Shown here piece after piece: positions 50,701-58,547 of a stretch of 64,000 bases of DNA (the first letter of the stretch is position 1; every line of letters starts with the position of its first letter). The DNA lies in contig CACYPU010000001.1 of the NCBI GenBank assembly GCA_902776365.1, forward strand, positions 186,001 through 250,000. The letters are read 5' to 3'. This stretch comes from an uncultured Bacteroidota bacterium. GTDB lineage: Bacteria; Bacteroidota; Bacteroidia; Bacteroidales; P3. The notes below the pieces were generated by a model, which was given only the letters and a program-made list of their open reading frames with translations, searched no databases and was not told the DNA's origin. Made by a program: the position numbers and the translations under genes.

Positions 50701-53394
50701 TCCATCAGCCTCATGGACTACCCTTGGCGTTCATACAGGTCGATCAACACCAACTGGCTGTCGCAATATGGATATACGCGAGTCTATACCTCCCAAAGAT
50801 ATTACTACAAAGGAGGCGATCCTGAAGTCATCTTCTGGATGGTCGACAACAGCATCCTCGCCAGCGGCAGATACAGAAGGGGGAAATACAGAGGCATGGA
50901 ATTGATGGACCAGAACGTCATGTATGCCCTCAAAGAGTCCGCCCAGTTGGATGCAATTGAAATTGCTGACGAAAAAATACCTGTCATCGAAATCGGCGCC
51001 CCCGAATCAGGCGCGCGGATAACTTCCGACGATATCGCGCACATGCCCGGCAACAGCGTTGATGCGATTGTCGCTGCTGTTGGTGGCTTGGGCTACAGCG
51101 ACGGCAGTAGCCACACCGCATCGCACAAGCCTGTCGAGGTTCGTTCCAACCTCAGCACCCTGGCCTTCTTCGTCTCCGACCTCCGCACCGACGCCTCGGG
51201 CACCGCCACCTACCGTTTCCGTGTGCCCGACCTTCTCACTCGATGGCGTTGCGAAGGCTTCGCCTTCACCAAGGACCTCAAAATTGGCACCCTCAACCGC
51301 TACCTCGTCACTCAGAAAGCCCTCATGGTCCAGCCCAACATCCCGCGCTTCCTCCGCCACGGAGATAGCCTTATGCTCATGGCTAAAGTGATGAATCTCA
51401 CCGACACCGTCCGCCAGGTGAGAGTGCTGTTTAGTCTGAGCAATCAGAACATTCCGATGATTCTGAAAGAGCAGGTAGTCAGCGTCCCTGCCCAGGGTTC
51501 TGCCCAGGTCATCTTCCCCATCAGCAACCTTCCCAGCGACCTCTACGTCGCCACCTATGAAATCACAGCCCAGACCATCGACAACGAGTTTGCGCGTCGC
51601 GACCTTCCGTTCTACAGCGACGGCGAGCGCGGCCAGATCCCCGTGGTCTCCTCCCGCCAGGCCGTCACCCTCTCACAACCCCTCTACATCAACGGCAAAG
51701 GCGAAAAAACTTTCACCTTTCACCTTTCACCTTTCGGCTCAACCGCCGAGCCCCACTTCCTCGCTGCCGAGCTCACCACTGACCCCATGTGGCTCGCCGT
51801 CAAAGCCATGCCTTACCTCAAGGAGCAGGAGAACCCCTCCACGCTCTATCTCGCCAACAGCCTCTATGTCAACACCCTCGCCAAAGGAATCTTGGAAAAA
51901 ATAGACATACCGGAAATACTCGGAAAGACAGCATTGCTGGAAAACACGGAATCTACCCGCCTGAAGATGAACGAGGATATCAAGCAGACCCTCCTTGAGG
52001 CCACGCCGTGGCTCCGCGACGCACAGTCGGAAGTGGAACAGCGTCAGGCTATTGTCAACTATTTCGACTCCGTCCGCATTAACTCCGAACTCCGAACTCT
52101 GAATTCCGAACTCTCCACCCGCCAGAACCCTGACGGCGGCTGGAGCTGGATGCCCGAGGGCGAAAGCTCTACCTGGGTCACCATGCAGGTCCTCAAACGT
52201 GTCAACATATCAACGTATCAACTTATCAACATAGAAAATGCCCTCGCCTATGTCGACCGCGAGGAGCAACTCCACTACGAAAAATACATCAAGCCCTATC
52301 TCAAGAAAGGCTACAACTGGGAGCCCGACAACATTGACTACCTCTACACCCGCTCGTTCTATGGCAACGGTAGCACAGAGGCCTACAATTTCTACTACAA
52401 GAACGCCCTGAAGAACTATAAATCCTACAACAACCTCTACACCCAGGCCCAGCTGGCTCTCATCTTCCAGCGCCACGGTGACAAGAAGGCCGCCCGCGAC
52501 CTCATCCGCCGCCTCAAGGAGAAGAGCCTCGTCAGCGACGAGATGGGCATGTACTGGCGCGACAACCGCAGCGGTTGGTGCTGGTACGAGCGTCCCATCG
52601 AGACGCAAGCCCTTCTCATCCAGGCCTTCCGCGAGGTTACGCCCAAGGACACCCTCTCCATCGCCCTCATGCAGCAATGGCTTCTCAAGCAGAAGCAGAC
52701 CACCCACTGGGACAACGACCGTGCCACCGTGGAAGCCATCAACGCCCTGATGCAAGGTGAAAGGTTAAAGGTGAAAGGTGCAAGTGAGGTTGACGCCGTA
52801 CAACTAACTGTCCTAGGAGAACCTTTCACCTCTCACCTTTCACCTCTCACCTCCCTCGAGGGCTACCGCTCACAGCGCTGGACTGGCGCCGACCTTGACA
52901 CACTTTTAACTCATAACTCTCAACTCATAACTCTGAAAAAAGAGACTCCCGGTATCGCCTGGGGCGCTGTCTACTTCCAGTACACCGACGACATGGACAA
53001 GATACCCTCCTCCGAGAGCGGCATCACCCTCAAGCGCACCTACATTCACGAAGGACCGTGGAAAGTCGGCGACAGGGTCAAGGTCCACATCGAAATCTCG
53101 GTAGACCGCAACATGGAGTATCTCGAACTCATCGACGGCCGCCCCTCCTGCGTCGAGCCTCTCAGCACCCGTTCAGGCTGGCATTGGAGCAGTGGACTGC
53201 ACTACTACGTCGAGGTCAAAAACACCGCCACCCACTGCTACATCAACCGCCTCGAAAAAGGCAAGTATGTCGTTGAATACGAGGTATATGTCACCAATCC
53301 GGGCACCTTCCTCGCGGGTCCCGTCACCATGCAGTGCATGTACGCTCCCGAGTTTCGCGCCACCGCCCCTGCACAGCGTTTGAGCGTCGATTGA
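47704..53394 (+). CDS. Giant alpha-2-macroglobulin family protein without thioester
   Basis: 1896 aa, secreted (signal peptide MQRILALAMLLTLGLAASAQ). The N-terminal 370 residues include TPR-like helices. A carboxypeptidase-regulatory-like segment (about 375-445) leads to macroglobulin domains with DRPVYRPGDTVHVAMLHY (about 465) and VEEYKQPKFMV. Around 1095-1125 there is a stretch like a TonB plug (ITSDDIAHMPGNSVDAIVAA), then the A2M domain (SDASGTATYRFRVP-like, about 1155-1175) and the helical thioester domain region. Where relatives have PYECxEQ this protein has PYLKEQENPS, so the thioester Cys is absent. Six short repeat tracts are translated in the last third. Such proteins are thought to trap or regulate proteases in the envelope. 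Confidence 0.88.
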   Translation: MQRILALAMLLTLGLAASAQTDWKKVQKLIDNGSYKSAYAQAEKVYKKTKNSSELLTSAWYMMRAATWYQEDSYDSSVARYRAILPRLEAPERAICYALLGVGDSALMDEDLLKRTPSDRVKQFCVGSDVKGKGVDVTPTVYDVVVQSLLLNEAENGAELIEKLVEFHKNDGDDIRIWLDLEYLEWPYKSQTIDPQELYKFYINKYRASKCMRKTQFYSGLAQYLYSHDRREEALRYCDTAIALAPKSTGGSAANALRDQITQTEIVFSSYLNNTEALPGRPSLHILEYRNIGRIHFGIAPYEEAEHGNRPNPKVFRSWVLEVDTTDKYYTRNIFFDVPALETGRWMLVASPDGVFDKNDAMLEIKCTDLKVMQIGGNVFQLVNAITGDPIVGQEVVFFRMYNQEEKILQTSFSDNDGRVRYEGDNARYSFRIVRNGYEFVDDTWNYGNGRESKMEHQSMLFCDRPVYRPGDTVHVAMLHYETNGFNGRSLEGRKVKFTLHDPNYEVRDSVYSVTDDFGVVSAMFIIPRNCLAGGWGVRIESGDDYYDFGENDYLDIWVEEYKQPKFMVSLDATQPLGNAAAQPPTLGQPYTVHGLAQAYSGAKVDGAKVRYTITRYTRYWREYGGFAYQTMTDSTVTAADGSFAITFTPMPDSTANLSRKPNFYYEILAEVTDLNGETQSDQTKIVVGYHNTTLELAGIPKPEVSALESVAFALKDINGRPLEGDVKITVSRLHLHDTARLLLPIMMSRNNNVYNTLSRERFHELFPTYLYSIDEYRPRNLKSDWDWSTTEHTTADELQHTVKLPSLQSGYYRVVATCGEEADTQYVRLTLPDERRVQSCASLIWADIQYSDNSSVPTAQPGDRITLRYGSAFDDVRFFYILAGPDGTELDVRWLPAGRGIKRLSIYVDSAMLGDFTVNLFAVKDGVTSSWGEHIYVPFRHKQLRMDITTFRDKLQPGEQEEWTIKVSGVQKPTQPLGHPAALIMSMYDDALTSYGRGSISLMDYPWRSYRSINTNWLSQYGYTRVYTSQRYYYKGGDPEVIFWMVDNSILASGRYRRGKYRGMELMDQNVMYALKESAQLDAIEIADEKIPVIEIGAPESGARITSDDIAHMPGNSVDAIVAAVGGLGYSDGSSHTASHKPVEVRSNLSTLAFFVSDLRTDASGTATYRFRVPDLLTRWRCEGFAFTKDLKIGTLNRYLVTQKALMVQPNIPRFLRHGDSLMLMAKVMNLTDTVRQVRVLFSLSNQNIPMILKEQVVSVPAQGSAQVIFPISNLPSDLYVATYEITAQTIDNEFARRDLPFYSDGERGQIPVVSSRQAVTLSQPLYINGKGEKTFTFHLSPFGSTAEPHFLAAELTTDPMWLAVKAMPYLKEQENPSTLYLANSLYVNTLAKGILEKIDIPEILGKTALLENTESTRLKMNEDIKQTLLEATPWLRDAQSEVEQRQAIVNYFDSVRINSELRTLNSELSTRQNPDGGWSWMPEGESSTWVTMQVLKRVNISTYQLINIENALAYVDREEQLHYEKYIKPYLKKGYNWEPDNIDYLYTRSFYGNGSTEAYNFYYKNALKNYKSYNNLYTQAQLALIFQRHGDKKAARDLIRRLKEKSLVSDEMGMYWRDNRSGWCWYERPIETQALLIQAFREVTPKDTLSIALMQQWLLKQKQTTHWDNDRATVEAINALMQGERLKVKGASEVDAVQLTVLGEPFTSHLSPLTSLEGYRSQRWTGADLDTLLTHNSQLITLKKETPGIAWGAVYFQYTDDMDKIPSSESGITLKRTYIHEGPWKVGDRVKVHIEISVDRNMEYLELIDGRPSCVEPLSTRSGWHWSSGLHYYVEVKNTATHCYINRLEKGKYVVEYEVYVTNPGTFLAGPVTMQCMYAPEFRATAPAQRLSVD
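51710..51734. repeat. CTTTCACC tract in the macroglobulin gene
   Basis: Three and a half copies of CTTTCAC coding TFTFHLSPF (about residue 1336 on). Confidence 0.85.
52079..52115. repeat. AACTCCGAACTC tract in the macroglobulin gene
   Basis: Four units of (A)ACTC(C)GA coding NSELRTLNSELST (about 1459-1471). Confidence 0.85.
52201..52233. repeat. TATCAAC tract in the macroglobulin gene
   Basis: Four units of ATATCAAC/GTATCAAC/TTATCAAC coding VNISTYQLIN. Confidence 0.85.
52755..52855. repeat. Inverted pair of CTTTCACC-family tracts in the macroglobulin gene
   Basis: The left arm 52755-52783 (GGTGAAAG units, coding GERLKVKG) and right arm 52821-52855 (CTTTCACCTCTCAC units, coding PFTSHLSPLTS) are loose reverse complements about 38 nt apart. 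The ABC-F gene at 62798-62895 has the same arrangement and the same peptides. Confidence 0.85.
52903..52935. repeat. AACTCATAACTC tract in the macroglobulin gene
   Basis: Four units of (CA)ACTCATAACTCT coding LLTHNSQLITL. Confidence 0.85.
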
Positions 53395-53414
53395 AAATCA
53401 ACGACTTATATACA

Positions 53415-53498
53415 CTAACTCTTACTCAACTCTTACTCATCTCTTACCCCTCTCTTACCCACCTCCCACCGGGGTAGGAGAAGGGTAGGGGAAGGAGG
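53415..53498. repeat. ACTCTTACTC tract with inverted right arm, intergenic
   Basis: ACTCTTACTC/CTCTTACCC units (left) face GGGGTAGGAG/AAGGGTAGG units (right) with almost no spacer, giving a possible long imperfect hairpin after the macroglobulin stop. The left family recurs in complement at 21852-21898. The rest of the 53395-53627 spacer holds the arcA promoter. Confidence 0.75.
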
Positions 53499-53534
53499 AT
53501 TGTTGGCAGATTGTGGAAAAAAATCCCAATGGAA

Positions 53535-53566
53535 TTTGTAGGGTTTAAATCTTTTTTGTATATTTG
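53535..53566 (+). promoter_or_regulatory. arcA promoter
   Basis: A -33 TTTG (53535-53538), a 20-nt spacer and a -7 TATATTTG (53559-53566), matching the Bacteroidota consensus. A short CCCCATTGGGG-like inverted repeat lies in the leader near 53583. Confidence 0.7.
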
Positions 53567-53627
53567 CATTTTCACAATATTTGCCCCATTGGGGTGAACT
53601 TATTGTGTATTAAATAATAATATAATA

Positions 53628-54878
53628 ATGAACAATAAAAATATAACTCCCTGCACTGTAAATGTGGCTTCCGAGACGGGTACGCTGCGAGCTGTGCTGC
53701 TGCATCGGCCGGGTGTGGAGATTGAGCGCATGACACCGCTCAATGCCGCCCATGCCCTTTACAGCGACATCCTCAATAAGCCCATCGTCGACAACGAGTA
53801 TTCGAATTTCTGTGGTGTGCTGGAGAAGTGGACGAATGTCTACTATGTGGAGGATATCCTTGAGGAACTTTTGAAAGACAACGAGATAAGACGTCACCTG
53901 GTTTTCGAGAGTTGCGATATGGACGACTGCGACGACGGCCTCGCCGAGCAGTTGATGAGCCTCGACGCCAAGCAGTTGGCCGACATCTTGGTCGAAGGTT
54001 ATCAGGACCCGGAATGGGATGGTATGGATGACGACCGCTACCTGCTCAAACCGCTCTACAACCTCTTCTTCACCCGCGACGCCTCCAGCACGGTCTACAA
54101 CCGCGTGCTTATCAACTCGATGAGTTTCGAGGTTCGCGAGCGCGAGACGCTGATTTACGAGGCCATCTTCAAGCACTTCTTCAAGGTGGAGACCCTCAAC
54201 GCGATGGCGTGGGACCGCGACGCCCGCACCGAGGGTGGCGACGTCCAGATTGCTTCGCCCGACCTGCTCTGCATCGGCCAGGGAATCCGCACCAACACAA
54301 AGGGTATCAAGTATCTGGCTCAGACTTTCGCCCAGGAACGCGAACGTTTCAATATTTTGGTGCAGGAGTTGCCGAAGAGCCCCGAGAGCTTCATTCACCT
54401 CGACATGGTGTTCACCTTCCTCGGCAAGCACCAGTGCATGGTTTTCGAACCGATGCTGAAGAAGACAGGTCTCTTCGCCGGCAAGGACACCACGCTGATT
54501 ACCATTGAGAACGGTAATATCAGTTACAAGAAGTTCCCCAATATCGTCAAAGGACTGGAGAACCTGGGCTGGGATATTGAACCTGTCATCGGCGGCGGCA
54601 GCGACCCGTGGGTGCAGCTCCGTGAGCAGTGGCATTCGGGCTGCAATTTCTTCTCGATGGGCGACGGCAAGATTATCGGCTATCGTCGCAACACGCAGAC
54701 GATAGAGGCCCTTGACAAGGCGGGCTTTGCCGTCCTGAACGCCGAGGATATAGTGAGCGGAAAGGTTAATATGAAGGACTACGAGAAGTTTGTGGCCGCC
54801 TTCCCCGGCAGCGAACTGCCCCGTGCCGGCGGCGGCGCTCGCTGCATGACGATGCCGATATTGCGTGACGCGCAATAA
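53628..54878 (+). CDS. arcA: Arginine deiminase
   Basis: 416 aa cytosolic enzyme turning L-arginine into citrulline and ammonia. The guanidino-modifying fold is shown by the N-terminal ETGTLRAVLLHRPGVEIERM, FFTRDAS (about 150), TEGGDV, FIHLDMVFT and the catalytic Cys406 in GGGARCMTMP. No arcB or arcC (carbamoyltransferase, carbamate kinase) or antiporter is adjacent, so either they lie elsewhere or the enzyme serves nitrogen supply or acid resistance alone. It has its own promoter. Confidence 0.95.
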   Translation: MNNKNITPCTVNVASETGTLRAVLLHRPGVEIERMTPLNAAHALYSDILNKPIVDNEYSNFCGVLEKWTNVYYVEDILEELLKDNEIRRHLVFESCDMDDCDDGLAEQLMSLDAKQLADILVEGYQDPEWDGMDDDRYLLKPLYNLFFTRDASSTVYNRVLINSMSFEVRERETLIYEAIFKHFFKVETLNAMAWDRDARTEGGDVQIASPDLLCIGQGIRTNTKGIKYLAQTFAQERERFNILVQELPKSPESFIHLDMVFTFLGKHQCMVFEPMLKKTGLFAGKDTTLITIENGNISYKKFPNIVKGLENLGWDIEPVIGGGSDPWVQLREQWHSGCNFFSMGDGKIIGYRRNTQTIEALDKAGFAVLNAEDIVSGKVNMKDYEKFVAAFPGSELPRAGGGARCMTMPILRDAQ

Positions 54879-54910
54879 ACTAAGAAGTAAGAACTAAGAA
54901 CTAAGAATAA
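54879..54910. repeat. AACTAAGA tract after arcA
   Basis: Four units of (G)AACTAAGA between the arcA stop and the next ATG, non-coding. Confidence 0.75.
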
Positions 54911-57900
54911 TGGATAACAACACATTTAATCTGAAGACCCCGAGCTTGACACGCGGCATCCTGGTGACGATACTGGGACTGATGGTGTTTTCTATGGGGT
55001 TGGGGACCGTGGGTGTTCTTCTCGGTCTGGGACTCATCAGCTTCGGAGTGTACGAGGCGGTGAGATTCTCGGTGATTTTCAAGAACACCGCAGTAGGCCG
55101 CCCGTCGTGGAAGAAAAACGAAGAGCAGTCCGAGGCTGCTGAAGGCTGCGGACTGAAAAGCTACCACCGTGTGGACCTCATTATGGGTTTGGTGGTGGGT
55201 GTTGTGGCCAGTGCGGTGTATATCCTGACCGCCGAGGCCACGGCATCATGGTGGGACTGTGGCGAATATACCGCCACGGCCAACAAACTGCAGGTGGGTC
55301 ACCCCCCGGGAGCACCCACGTTCCAGCTCATCGGACGCCTTTTCTCGATGTTCTCCGACCCTGCCGATGTGGCGCATGCCGTCAATGTGATGTCGGCTGT
55401 CTGCAGCGGTCTGACCATCATGTTCCTCTTCTGGGGCATCACTTTGTTGGCCAAGCACTTGCTGCCTGACCCGAAGAATGTCTCCCTGAAGGATTTCCGC
55501 ACCTGGGGCGTATTCGCTGCCGGCTTGGTGGGCGCTTTCGCCTACTGCTTCAGCGACAGCTTCTGGTTCTCGGCAGTGGAGAGCGAGGTCTACGCCATGT
55601 CATCGTTCTTCACGGCGCTGGTGTTCTGGGCTATCCTCAAATGGGAGGAGCAGAGCGACGATAAGCATTCGCTGCGCTGGATTGTGCTCATCAGCCTGCT
55701 GGTGGGTGTGGCCATCGGCGTCCACCTACTGAACCTCCTGACGGTGCCGGCCATCTTCTACGTTGTCTACTTCAAGAAGTGGCCGCGAGTGACGTGGGGA
55801 GGCTTCCTGCTGACGGGTGTGCTTTCGTTTGTCACGCTGGCATTGATTCTTTGGGCTATCATCCCGGGCATCGTGAATCTCGACTCGGCCTTCGACGTGT
55901 TCTTTGTCAACACGCTGGGTCTGCCGTTCAACACGGGCACCATCTTCTACTTCGCCCTGATAGCGGGTGTGGTGGTATGGGGTCTGTGGTTCTCGCAGCA
56001 TCGTAAACGTCCGATGCTCAACGCCGCCCTGATGAGCTTCGCCATGCTGGTGATAGGTTATTCGACCTTCTTCATCCTGGTCATCCGCGCCAACACCAAT
56101 ACGCCGCTCAACGAAAACTGCCCGAAGGACGCCGTGTCGATGCGTGCCTACCTAGGTCGTGAGCAGTATGGCGACACGCCGCTGCTGACGGGCCATTACT
56201 ACACCGAGATGCCGGTCGACATGGAAAAAGGCTACACGAAGTATGTGCGTGGCAAGGATGCCGACGGCGATGACCGTTATATTGCCGCTGCATACGATAT
56301 GAAATATGTGTATATCGAGCCGTCGCACTTCCTGCCCCGCATGTGGAGCACCCAGCGCGACATCCATCCGGTGTACTACCGCTACTGGACGGACAAACTG
56401 GACGACGACACCCCGACACTGGGCGAGAACATCACATTCATGAACCGCTACCAGTTCGGCTGGATGTATTGGCGCTACTTCATGTGGAACTTCGCCGGCC
56501 GCCAGAACGACAAGCAGGGCCATTATTTCAACACCGACGGCACCCGCGACTACCTGAAGGGCAACTGGATCAGCGGCATCAAATTCCTCGATGCCGCCCG
56601 TTTGGGTCCGCAGGGCGACCTGCCCGACTCCATGGCCAACGACAAGTCGCGCAATGTCTACTACCTGCTGCCGCTGCTGCTGGGTCTGATAGGTTTGGTC
56701 TATCATGTCATCCGTCATCCCAACGACGCTTTCATCGTCCTGCTGATGTTTATTATGACAGGTATGGCCATCGCTTTCTACCTGAACATGCCACCCTGCC
56801 AGCCGCGTGAACGCGACTATGCCTTCGTGGGCTCGTTCAGCTTCTTCGCCATCTGGATTGGCCTGGGAGTGATGGGCTTGTCGGAATGGATCAGCGCGAA
56901 GAAAGAGAAGGTCTACATGATTGTCATGCCGATAGTCTTTGTCGTCAGCATGCTCTGCGTGCCAGTCCTCATGGCCTGCCAGAACTGGGACGACCACGAC
57001 CGCTCGGAGAAGACTGCCGCACGCGACTTCGCTGAGAACTACCTCAACAGCATCAAAAAGAACGGTGTCCTCATCACCTTCGGCGACAACGACACCTTCC
57101 CCCTCTGGTATATCCAGGAGGTAGAGGGCGTCCGCACGGATGTCCGCATCCTCAACTACACCCTCTCGGGCATGTACTGGTATGTGGAACAGCTGTTCAA
57201 CAAGCTCTATGACGGCGAGCCGCTGCCCTTCACGCTGACCAAGGACTTCTACGGGCTTGGGCAGGATCAGGTGGCGATGGAACAGTCGAACAACTACCGT
57301 GAGGTTACCGAGGTGCTGGCCGAGGTGCGCGACAATCCAGGCAAGTTCATCCGCAAAACCATGAACGGAGATGATATCCTGGCCCTCCCGACCAACAAGT
57401 TCAAGATTACCCTCGATATCCCTGCCTTGGTCGAAAATGGCGTTATCCCCGCGGATATGGCCGACAAGGTGGATACGGTCATTAAATGGGAAATCAAGAA
57501 ACCGGCGCTCTATCGCCACGAACTGATGCTGCTCGACATTGTCGGCACCAACAAGTTCATGCGCGATATCAACATCGGCTATCCCAAGCAGTCGGGCATC
57601 GACAAGATATTCCCCCACATTATGGAATACAGCATCATCGATGGCCTGAACTACAAGTTGGTGCCCTACCGCTCCGACCGTATCCTCAGCTGCGAAAGCT
57701 GCGGCGTCAAGTACAAGATGAGCCCTGTCTGCCCGCAGTGCGGCAAACCCTCGGGATGGAGAACATGCACCGAGACTTCGGCCGACTACTTCCTCAACGA
57801 CGTCAAGCGTTGGGGTAGCCTCGACAAGGACATCTACATCGACCCTGTGAGCCGTGAGCAGTTTGTCCCCAGACTCTACCAGACGATGGTGCTGCTTGCC

Positions 57901-58290
57901 CGCGAGGAGAATGAACTTGGCAACAAGGACAAGGCTCAGAAACTCCTGGATCTCTACCACAAGAATTATCCCAACAAGAACTTCTGCCCCGAAAACATCC
58001 CGCCGCAGTATGTCGAGATTTACTATGCCATCTATGGCAACGAGAAAATCGACAAGGTGAACGAGATGTGGAACTGGCTGTTCGAATACAACAGTGCCTT
58101 GGCGAAGTACTATTATGGCTTCCCTATCGAGAAGATGGCAGGTGTTGAAACCGAGTTCTATCAGGCGTTGCAGTGTGTGGCTTATCTGCAGAAGTTTGCA
58201 TCGGAGACGCTGAAAGACGCCGCCCTCTCCAAGAAGGCCGAGGATATTCTGAATCGTTACACCCCAGCAGAATTGTACGCCGCACAATGA
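54910..58290 (+). CDS. DUF2723 (TMEM260-like) polytopic membrane protein with a zinc-ribbon-like insert
   Basis: 1126 aa. Two helices at residues 15-55 precede the DUF2723 core, recognised by ASWWDCGEYTATANKLQVGH and PPGAPTFQLIGRLFSMF (about 115-150) and then about ten more helices to residue 680. This family resembles GT-C glycosyltransferases; the human homologue TMEM260 is an O-mannosyltransferase, so transfer of a sugar from a lipid carrier to exported proteins is plausible. The C-terminal third is soluble and periplasmic. At 928-946 it has CESCGVKYKMSPVCPQCGK, a four-Cys zinc-ribbon pattern I do not associate with the family. Its stop overlaps the next start (ATGA). Confidence 0.88.
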   Translation: MDNNTFNLKTPSLTRGILVTILGLMVFSMGLGTVGVLLGLGLISFGVYEAVRFSVIFKNTAVGRPSWKKNEEQSEAAEGCGLKSYHRVDLIMGLVVGVVASAVYILTAEATASWWDCGEYTATANKLQVGHPPGAPTFQLIGRLFSMFSDPADVAHAVNVMSAVCSGLTIMFLFWGITLLAKHLLPDPKNVSLKDFRTWGVFAAGLVGAFAYCFSDSFWFSAVESEVYAMSSFFTALVFWAILKWEEQSDDKHSLRWIVLISLLVGVAIGVHLLNLLTVPAIFYVVYFKKWPRVTWGGFLLTGVLSFVTLALILWAIIPGIVNLDSAFDVFFVNTLGLPFNTGTIFYFALIAGVVVWGLWFSQHRKRPMLNAALMSFAMLVIGYSTFFILVIRANTNTPLNENCPKDAVSMRAYLGREQYGDTPLLTGHYYTEMPVDMEKGYTKYVRGKDADGDDRYIAAAYDMKYVYIEPSHFLPRMWSTQRDIHPVYYRYWTDKLDDDTPTLGENITFMNRYQFGWMYWRYFMWNFAGRQNDKQGHYFNTDGTRDYLKGNWISGIKFLDAARLGPQGDLPDSMANDKSRNVYYLLPLLLGLIGLVYHVIRHPNDAFIVLLMFIMTGMAIAFYLNMPPCQPRERDYAFVGSFSFFAIWIGLGVMGLSEWISAKKEKVYMIVMPIVFVVSMLCVPVLMACQNWDDHDRSEKTAARDFAENYLNSIKKNGVLITFGDNDTFPLWYIQEVEGVRTDVRILNYTLSGMYWYVEQLFNKLYDGEPLPFTLTKDFYGLGQDQVAMEQSNNYREVTEVLAEVRDNPGKFIRKTMNGDDILALPTNKFKITLDIPALVENGVIPADMADKVDTVIKWEIKKPALYRHELMLLDIVGTNKFMRDINIGYPKQSGIDKIFPHIMEYSIIDGLNYKLVPYRSDRILSCESCGVKYKMSPVCPQCGKPSGWRTCTETSADYFLNDVKRWGSLDKDIYIDPVSREQFVPRLYQTMVLLAREENELGNKDKAQKLLDLYHKNYPNKNFCPENIPPQYVEIYYAIYGNEKIDKVNEMWNWLFEYNSALAKYYYGFPIEKMAGVETEFYQALQCVAYLQKFASETLKDAALSKKAEDILNRYTPAELYAAQ

Positions 58291-58547
58291 CCAAAACAAG
58301 AAAACCCAAGCTGAAGAAATATGTCCTCACGCTCTCTGAGCGTGAGGCCCTCCGGCTCGGCCGCTATGCCGACGCCGTCGGCGTGAGCCGTCCCGCAGCC
58401 CTGCAGCGTCTGGTGAAGCAGGCCCTGCGCCAGGCCGCCGATGTGCCGGCAGGCAAGGATAATACAAACCAGCTCGGACTCTTCGACACTCTTCAGATCG
58501 ATATCTTCAACAATACCGCAGTAGTTAATAATAAGGAATCAAAATGA
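58287..58547 (+). CDS. Small ribbon-helix-helix-like protein, 86 aa
   Basis: The start at 58287 overlaps the DUF2723 stop by 4 nt; a longer frame from 58173 would lie inside that gene. A basic N-terminus (MTKTRKPKLKKYVLTLSERE) and the pattern ALRLGRYADAVGVSRPAALQ followed by RLVKQALRQ resemble an RHH (Arc/CopG) DNA-binding fold, with an Asn/Asp-rich tail. The last bases overlap the atpB start. It might regulate the operon, but binding is only inferred. Confidence 0.65.
   Translation: MTKTRKPKLKKYVLTLSEREALRLGRYADAVGVSRPAALQRLVKQALRQAADVPAGKDNTNQLGLFDTLQIDIFNNTAVVNNKESK

Noticed and set aside
50940-51130. Reading the macroglobulin as a TonB-dependent receptor because of its plug-like segment
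   Set aside because: No beta-barrel follows, and the macroglobulin motifs on both sides are clear.
56152-58299. 715-codon minus-strand frame over the DUF2723 gene
   Set aside because: Complement shadow; the plus-strand protein has membrane helices and the family signature.
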